In this document: piece after piece, positions 60,271-64,000 of the stretch
Layout of the letters: every line of letters starts with the position of its first letter
Position numbering within the stretch: position 1 is the first letter of the stretch
DNA from: an uncultured Lachnospiraceae bacterium
GTDB lineage: Bacteria > Bacillota > Clostridia > Lachnospirales > Lachnospiraceae
DNA length: 64,000 bases
NCBI GenBank assembly: GCA_900315505.1
Contig: OMZG01000004.1
Span: 41,986-105,985 of the forward strand
Direction: 5' to 3'
Translations under genes and position numbers: made by a program
The notes under the pieces: generated by a model
Told to the model about the DNA's origin: nothing
The model's database searches: none
Seen by the model: only the letters and a program-made list of their open reading frames with translations

Positions 60271-62835
60271 TTACTTCTTGTCAGTCTTGAAGGTCTTAGC
60301 CTTTGTAGCTGCCGGACCCCAGGTTGTCTTACCGTTCTCATCCTTGACATAAGACTTAACCTTTACCTGAACCTTAGCACCCTTCTTTACTGAAAGAGTA
60401 GTCTTGCTGCCAGCAACGTTCTTGGCAACCCACTTGCCGTTGCCTACCTTCTTGTAAACACGGTAGTTGATGTTCTTGCCCTGTGAAGTCCATGTTACAC
60501 TAACCTTGGCACCCTTCTTATTAGATACCTTAAGTCCTGTTACCTTCTCAGGTGTAACTGTAGCGCCATCTACATAAACTACGATCTGTGCTGAAGCACT
60601 ATCATAGCTTGCGTTTCCAGCATCTGTTACAGTGATTACTGCAACGCCCTTCTTGACACCTGTTACAGAAACCTGACCATCAGCATATGTAGCTGTAGCA
60701 ACCTCTGGATCAGATGATGATACTGTGATAGCTGTACCTGAAGCGGCAACAGACTTTGTCTCACCAGCATCAAGATTCAGAGCGTTCTTATCAACCTTGA
60801 GCTGAGAAGCAGCCTTCTTATCTGTGTACTGAACAGTTACGTGAGCTGCTGCAGGTGCAAGTGCGTCGGTGTTTGCTGTACCAGTAATCTCTACAATTGC
60901 CTCACCTGCGCCAACACCTGTGTAAGTAACCTTACCAGTATTAGCCTCTACAGCTACATGAGAATCTGTTGTAGCGCTGTATGAGCCATCAGCGTTAGGC
61001 GTAACAAGAGTAAACTTCAGAGCGTTCTTTCCTGGAGTTGAAGCTTCAATTGTCTCAGTCTTGTGATCCTTTGTAAGAACGATAGGTGTAGCATTCTTTA
61101 CTGTAATAGCATTGATTACATACTGATCTGTTACATCGATATTGAATGTAAGAGTAGCATTTCCATAATACTTGGTATCAGAAGAAGCCTTTACAGTAAC
61201 AACTGCTGAGCCAACCTTCTTAGCCTTCAGAGACTGAGATGCTGAATCATACTCTACAACGGACTTATCGCTAGACTGGATATCAACTGCTTTTGAGCTG
61301 TTTGTCGTAGCAACGAACGGTACCTCTGCAAGATCTTTGGTAGAAAGTGTCAGAGCCTTAGTATCATTGCCATCCTTGATTGAACCATTTGTATCATATG
61401 ATGCAGATACCTTGGCATCAAGATCAGCCGCCTTATTCTTGGTCTTTACTTCAAGATTGGTGAAATCCTTGGCATTTCTTATTGTGATTACACGGATGAT
61501 ACCTGACTTTGCATTTGCAGCAGTCGGGTCGTTGTTTGTAACAAGGATATCGTAATACTGTTCTGTTGCATTAAGAGCATTTGCAGTAGCTGTTACAGTA
61601 CCCTGACCCTTTGAGTCAATAGTAAGGTCTGTATTATCATACTTGGAGGAATATGATGTTCCTGTCCAGGTGTCAGCTGTTGCAGTATCCTTTTTAGCTG
61701 TCTTAAGGTCTGTAGACTTATTAAGAGCTACGCCTTCATACTTAGGACCCTCACCTGAGAACTGCTCATCTGAGAAAGTTACGTTAAGAGACTTAGATGG
61801 ATCCTTCTCTGTAAGATAAAGAGTCTCTACAACATCCGGGCCAACTGATGTGTAATCAGTCTTTTCGATACTTGTATCTCCAGCCTTGAATGTAGAATCC
61901 TGAGCAAGAACTACGAACTTGATAGTAACGGTCTCAGTTTTTCCATCCTCATAAGTTCCGTAAGTGGTTTTGCCACCCTTTGTAGCCGTTGCAACCTTCA
62001 TTGTAACATTAAGTGTGGCTGAACCAGTGTGAAGGAAGTTAACACCGAAGAAAGGATCTGTAGCGTCTGTTGTATGTTTAGGATTGTCTGTCAGATCTCT
62101 AGATGCTCCTGTAAAAACATTATGTTTAATTCCATTATCATCTGTAGCGTCATAACTGGTATTGACTTTTACAGTCTTGTCATCAGATGACTGAACCTTT
62201 GTGATATCCCAGTATCCACCAAATAAACCTGTTGCACCGTTGGAACTGCTAACTTTTGTTGCTTTTGTTGCTGTTCCATCATCCATATGAACATACCAAA
62301 CGCCATCAGTATTTCTAACTGCAGGCTCTGTACCTGCTGTAAGATCAGCTGTTACTCCTGGCTTTTCGCTTGGATTGTTGACGATAATTCTCCAGGTGAT
62401 CTTTTTGTTGTTGGCTGCACCATCACCCCAGCTAAGGGTCATTGTAACAGTACCTTTTGCCTTTGCAAGAATACTGAAGCCAGATTTGTTAGTAACAGTG
62501 GCGCCATTTAAGATGTCCGCGTCGCCAGGTTCGTGGGTTTTGTTATCAACCTTACTTGTCACAGCAATTGCATCACTATTATCCCAGCTCAGCTTATACT
62601 TCTGGTCGTCGTTATGCGAGTTTTCTGAGATCCAATATGTTTTGTATCCACCTACTGTTGTTTCCCATGTTGCAACACTTGTTGTATTATTGATTAGCGT
62701 TGAAGCGTCTGCACTTGTAATTGTTGATGCTTCTGCATTCGCTGTCACAGCCTGTCCAAGATTAGCCACCGGTGCGAATGTCAGCGCTGTTGCAGCTGCG
62801 AGCACTACTGCTAATCCCTTTTTAAGATTTAACAT
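60271..62835 (-). CDS. Large secreted surface protein with Ig-like (Big_2-type) repeats and FN3-like C-terminus
   Basis: The 854 residues start with a signal peptide (LKKGLAVVLAAATALTFAPVANL, cut near ANAEA). About 650 residues of Thr/Ser/Asn/Asp-rich beta-sandwich sequence follow, with recognisable Big_2-type units (SLKAKKVGSAVVTVKASSDTKYYG; VAVEANTGKVTYTGVGAGEAIVEITG; VSVTGVKKGVAVITVTDAGNASYD). A lysine-rich FN3-like domain ends it (VTGLKVSNKKGAKVSVTWTSQ...NYRVYKK...KVQVKVKSYVKDENGKTTWGP). There is no LPXTG, SLH or membrane anchor. It is high in T/N/K/D, as in abundant S-layer-like or fibrillar proteins. Role unknown. The RBS is AAGGAGG; a 490-bp gene-free region lies upstream. Confidence 0.82.
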   Translation of the reverse strand: MLNLKKGLAVVLAAATALTFAPVANLGQAVTANAEASTITSADASTLINNTTSVATWETTVGGYKTYWISENSHNDDQKYKLSWDNSDAIAVTSKVDNKTHEPGDADILNGATVTNKSGFSILAKAKGTVTMTLSWGDGAANNKKITWRIIVNNPSEKPGVTADLTAGTEPAVRNTDGVWYVHMDDGTATKATKVSSSNGATGLFGGYWDITKVQSSDDKTVKVNTSYDATDDNGIKHNVFTGASRDLTDNPKHTTDATDPFFGVNFLHTGSATLNVTMKVATATKGGKTTYGTYEDGKTETVTIKFVVLAQDSTFKAGDTSIEKTDYTSVGPDVVETLYLTEKDPSKSLNVTFSDEQFSGEGPKYEGVALNKSTDLKTAKKDTATADTWTGTSYSSKYDNTDLTIDSKGQGTVTATANALNATEQYYDILVTNNDPTAANAKSGIIRVITIRNAKDFTNLEVKTKNKAADLDAKVSASYDTNGSIKDGNDTKALTLSTKDLAEVPFVATTNSSKAVDIQSSDKSVVEYDSASQSLKAKKVGSAVVTVKASSDTKYYGNATLTFNIDVTDQYVINAITVKNATPIVLTKDHKTETIEASTPGKNALKFTLVTPNADGSYSATTDSHVAVEANTGKVTYTGVGAGEAIVEITGTANTDALAPAAAHVTVQYTDKKAASQLKVDKNALNLDAGETKSVAASGTAITVSSSDPEVATATYADGQVSVTGVKKGVAVITVTDAGNASYDSASAQIVVYVDGATVTPEKVTGLKVSNKKGAKVSVTWTSQGKNINYRVYKKVGNGKWVAKNVAGSKTTLSVKKGAKVQVKVKSYVKDENGKTTWGPAATKAKTFKTDKK

Positions 62836-63330
62836 TTGTTATGATTCCTCCTTTTTCTGGATGTGCTCCCTGGATGGTGTAAATGAACCACTATCCGGGG
62901 CATCCACAATGTGGAATGTTTGTCAATATGCTAAGTGAAAAGGTCCTCCCAAACCGTATCCACATGACACGGAGGCGTCCGGCTGTCACTACCATGCGTC
63001 GGCAGTACTTCCGGCCTGTGCTTCTCTCATCAGAATCGGAGTTTTGGCATTACCATATTCTGAAAATCTGAGATAGGCACTTGCGTCATGCTTCTATTCA
63101 CTTTCCTCAGGACTCATCGCTGGATTCATCCCTTGGACAGTCTCTACTTTACGCAAATATGGACATTTCCACAAATATGAGGCATCTGTAATCCCTGGCT
63201 TATTCCACAGATTTTGCTTTCTCTGTAGGACAAGTCTCAGCTTTCTCTCTCAAAAGAATATTTTTTTCCCACCAGGCTTCAAGGTTTTTTCAATTTGATA
63301 AAACTGAGATATGTATGATAGTATAATACA
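62836..63330. other. ~490 bp without a gene upstream of the surface protein
   Basis: No convincing coding frame on either strand. On the minus strand a TTGACA (-35-like, about 62920-62925) lies ~85 bp before the start, but no clear -10 follows at 17 bp. Several short GC-rich complementary segments occur between 62840 and 63030 and could fold. A repeated ATATTTGTGGAAATG / CATATTTGCG-like pair lies near 63155-63180. Likely a long 5' UTR or regulatory region; unresolved. Confidence 0.5.
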
Positions 63331-63747
63331 GATGAGGACTACACGGATCCTGACGACATCGCGTTCAATACAATCGATAATGCCGTCTAGGTATTTGATA
63401 CTGTACGAAGGAATCAGGAAAATGCTGATAACCTTGAATCAGCAATAAATATCACGCTTGATGACATGCCTGAAGATTTCGTTATCAGACCATTTTTAAT
63501 TGCACACCGTGCGGAGGTGACAGATATGTTTATAACAGAATACGACCAGGAGAAGGTTCTGGAAAAAGGCCGCGAAGAGGCAAAGCAGGAAGGTAAGGAA
63601 GAAGGGAAAGAAGAAAGAAATGTTGAGGTAGCATCCGATATGCTGAAGGCTGGCAATCAGCCGGTGTCCTTTATCGCTCAGATCAGCAAGCTGTCAGAGA
63701 CATCCGTTCGTAAGCTTGCTTCCCAAATGGGAATCACAACCCTCTGA
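63331..63747 (+). pseudogene. Relic of an Rpn-family (PD-(D/E)XK) protein, C-terminal part
   Basis: The frame can be read from DEDYTDPDDIAFNTIDNAV through a TAG, then VFDTVRRNQENADNLESAI, DDMPEDFVIRPFLIAHRAEVTDMFITEYDQ. A Glu/Lys/Gly-rich stretch (KGREEAKQEGKEEGKEE) and the terminal helix pair (ASDMLKAGNQPVSFIAQISKLSETSVRKLA) follow. This is the usual tail of Rpn/transposase-like proteins of Lachnospiraceae. The N-terminal nuclease domain is missing and an internal stop is present. The part from about 63466 could still be translated as a 93-residue peptide. Confidence 0.8.
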
Positions 63748-63754
63748 ACATGAA

Positions 63755-63785
63755 ATCCGGTGGCCATATCAGTCACCGGATTTTT
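63755..63785. terminator. Terminator hairpin between the Rpn relic and the TetR-like gene
   Basis: 10-bp arms AAATCCGGTG/CACCGGATTT around 11 nt, followed by TTTTTC on the plus strand. On the minus strand it overlaps the last codons and stop of the TetR-like gene. Confidence 0.8.
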
Positions 63786-64000
63786 CTATGCCCCTGATAC
63801 CATGAAGCATCAGCTGTAATGCGTAGCTAGCGAGTTCTGCGGAGTCGTGTGGATCGTCGCTATTGGTATTCTCCTCGTAGATATAAATGATGGAGTACAG
63901 GTAGCCCTCGATCACATCCGGGTCAGCGCCTGTATAATACCTGCTGAATGCATCTGAAGTGAATACCTCGTGCAGGAACCTGTCCCTCGCATCACGCTCT
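63769..64000 (-). CDS. C-terminal end of a putative TetR-family regulator (partial)
   Basis: An open frame enters at the window edge and runs 77 codons to a TGA at 63769-63771. The sequence ERDARDRFLHEVFTSDAF, DPDVIEGYLYSIIYIYEE and ELASYALQLMLHGIRG looks like the helical ligand-binding end of a TetR/AcrR protein. The DNA-binding domain would lie beyond base 64000, so the call is tentative. Confidence 0.5.
   Translation of the reverse strand, partial: ERDARDRFLHEVFTSDAFSRYYTGADPDVIEGYLYSIIYIYEENTNSDDPHDSAELASYALQLMLHGIRGIEKSGD

Noticed and set aside
62883..63071. Plus-strand ORF of 62 codons upstream of the Rpn relic
   Set aside because: No RBS and no recognisable sequence; it lies antisense to the probable leader of the surface protein gene.

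Overview
The window reads as chromosomal DNA of a low-to-mid GC Clostridia bacterium, most likely a Lachnospiraceae member of the gut or rumen. This is inferred from the gene orders (rimP-nusA-rnpM-ylxQ-infB-rbfA-nrnA-truB-ribF-rpsO-pnp; cmk-ispH-rpsA; mreBCD-mrdA-minC-rodA-mgsA), the NfnAB electron-bifurcating pair, the superoxide reductase/rubrerythrin pair of an anaerobe, and the many PF09820 ATPase relatives. Almost every gene lies on the minus strand, so the window is best read from right to left.

Left end (1-6.4 kb): an oxidative-stress pair (desulfoferrodoxin, rubrerythrin) is followed by an accessory patch. The patch holds two AAA-ATPase-like genes that lack their usual nuclease domain, two convergent type IV prepilin genes, and a Hin-type serine recombinase. 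The prepilin genes share a ~186-bp inverted repeat covering the ribosome binding site and N-terminus. The outer edge of each repeat arm is a 28-bp dyad centred on AA, as expected of a serine-invertase crossover site. A promoter and a three-hairpin leader lie outside one arm only. I read this as an invertible pilin switch, and it is the most interesting object in the window.

6.4-24 kb: tmRNA, smpB, rnr, secG, nfnA/nfnB, two G3E GTPases (one with a His-rich loop, one with a YcgQ-like C-terminus), argS, queT with a structured leader, glmM, an OatA-like acyltransferase with an SGNH domain, and a large secreted CAP/MBG-repeat protein. 24-40 kb: an RNase H-like protein, an orphan CheR, the rpsA-ispH-cmk-flavoprotein cluster, then the long translation/RNA operon from rimP to pnp. 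40-60 kb: tRNA-Glu, galE, the cell-shape operon, radC, a PLP lyase, mutS-mutL, and the pantothenate cluster panD-panC-panB plus a DUF2520 reductase. Right end: decayed nuclease-family relics, a large secreted Big_2/FN3 protein with a ~490-bp untranslated upstream region, a degenerate Rpn-type relic, and the 3' end of a putative TetR gene.

Degenerate 7-bp tandem repeats (AACTTAG/AGTTATG type) occupy at least eight intergenic sites. They sit at the 3' ends of genes, often as the two arms of a large imperfect hairpin, and twice supply the stop codon of the upstream gene. All identifications come from reading the sequence; no database search was run.
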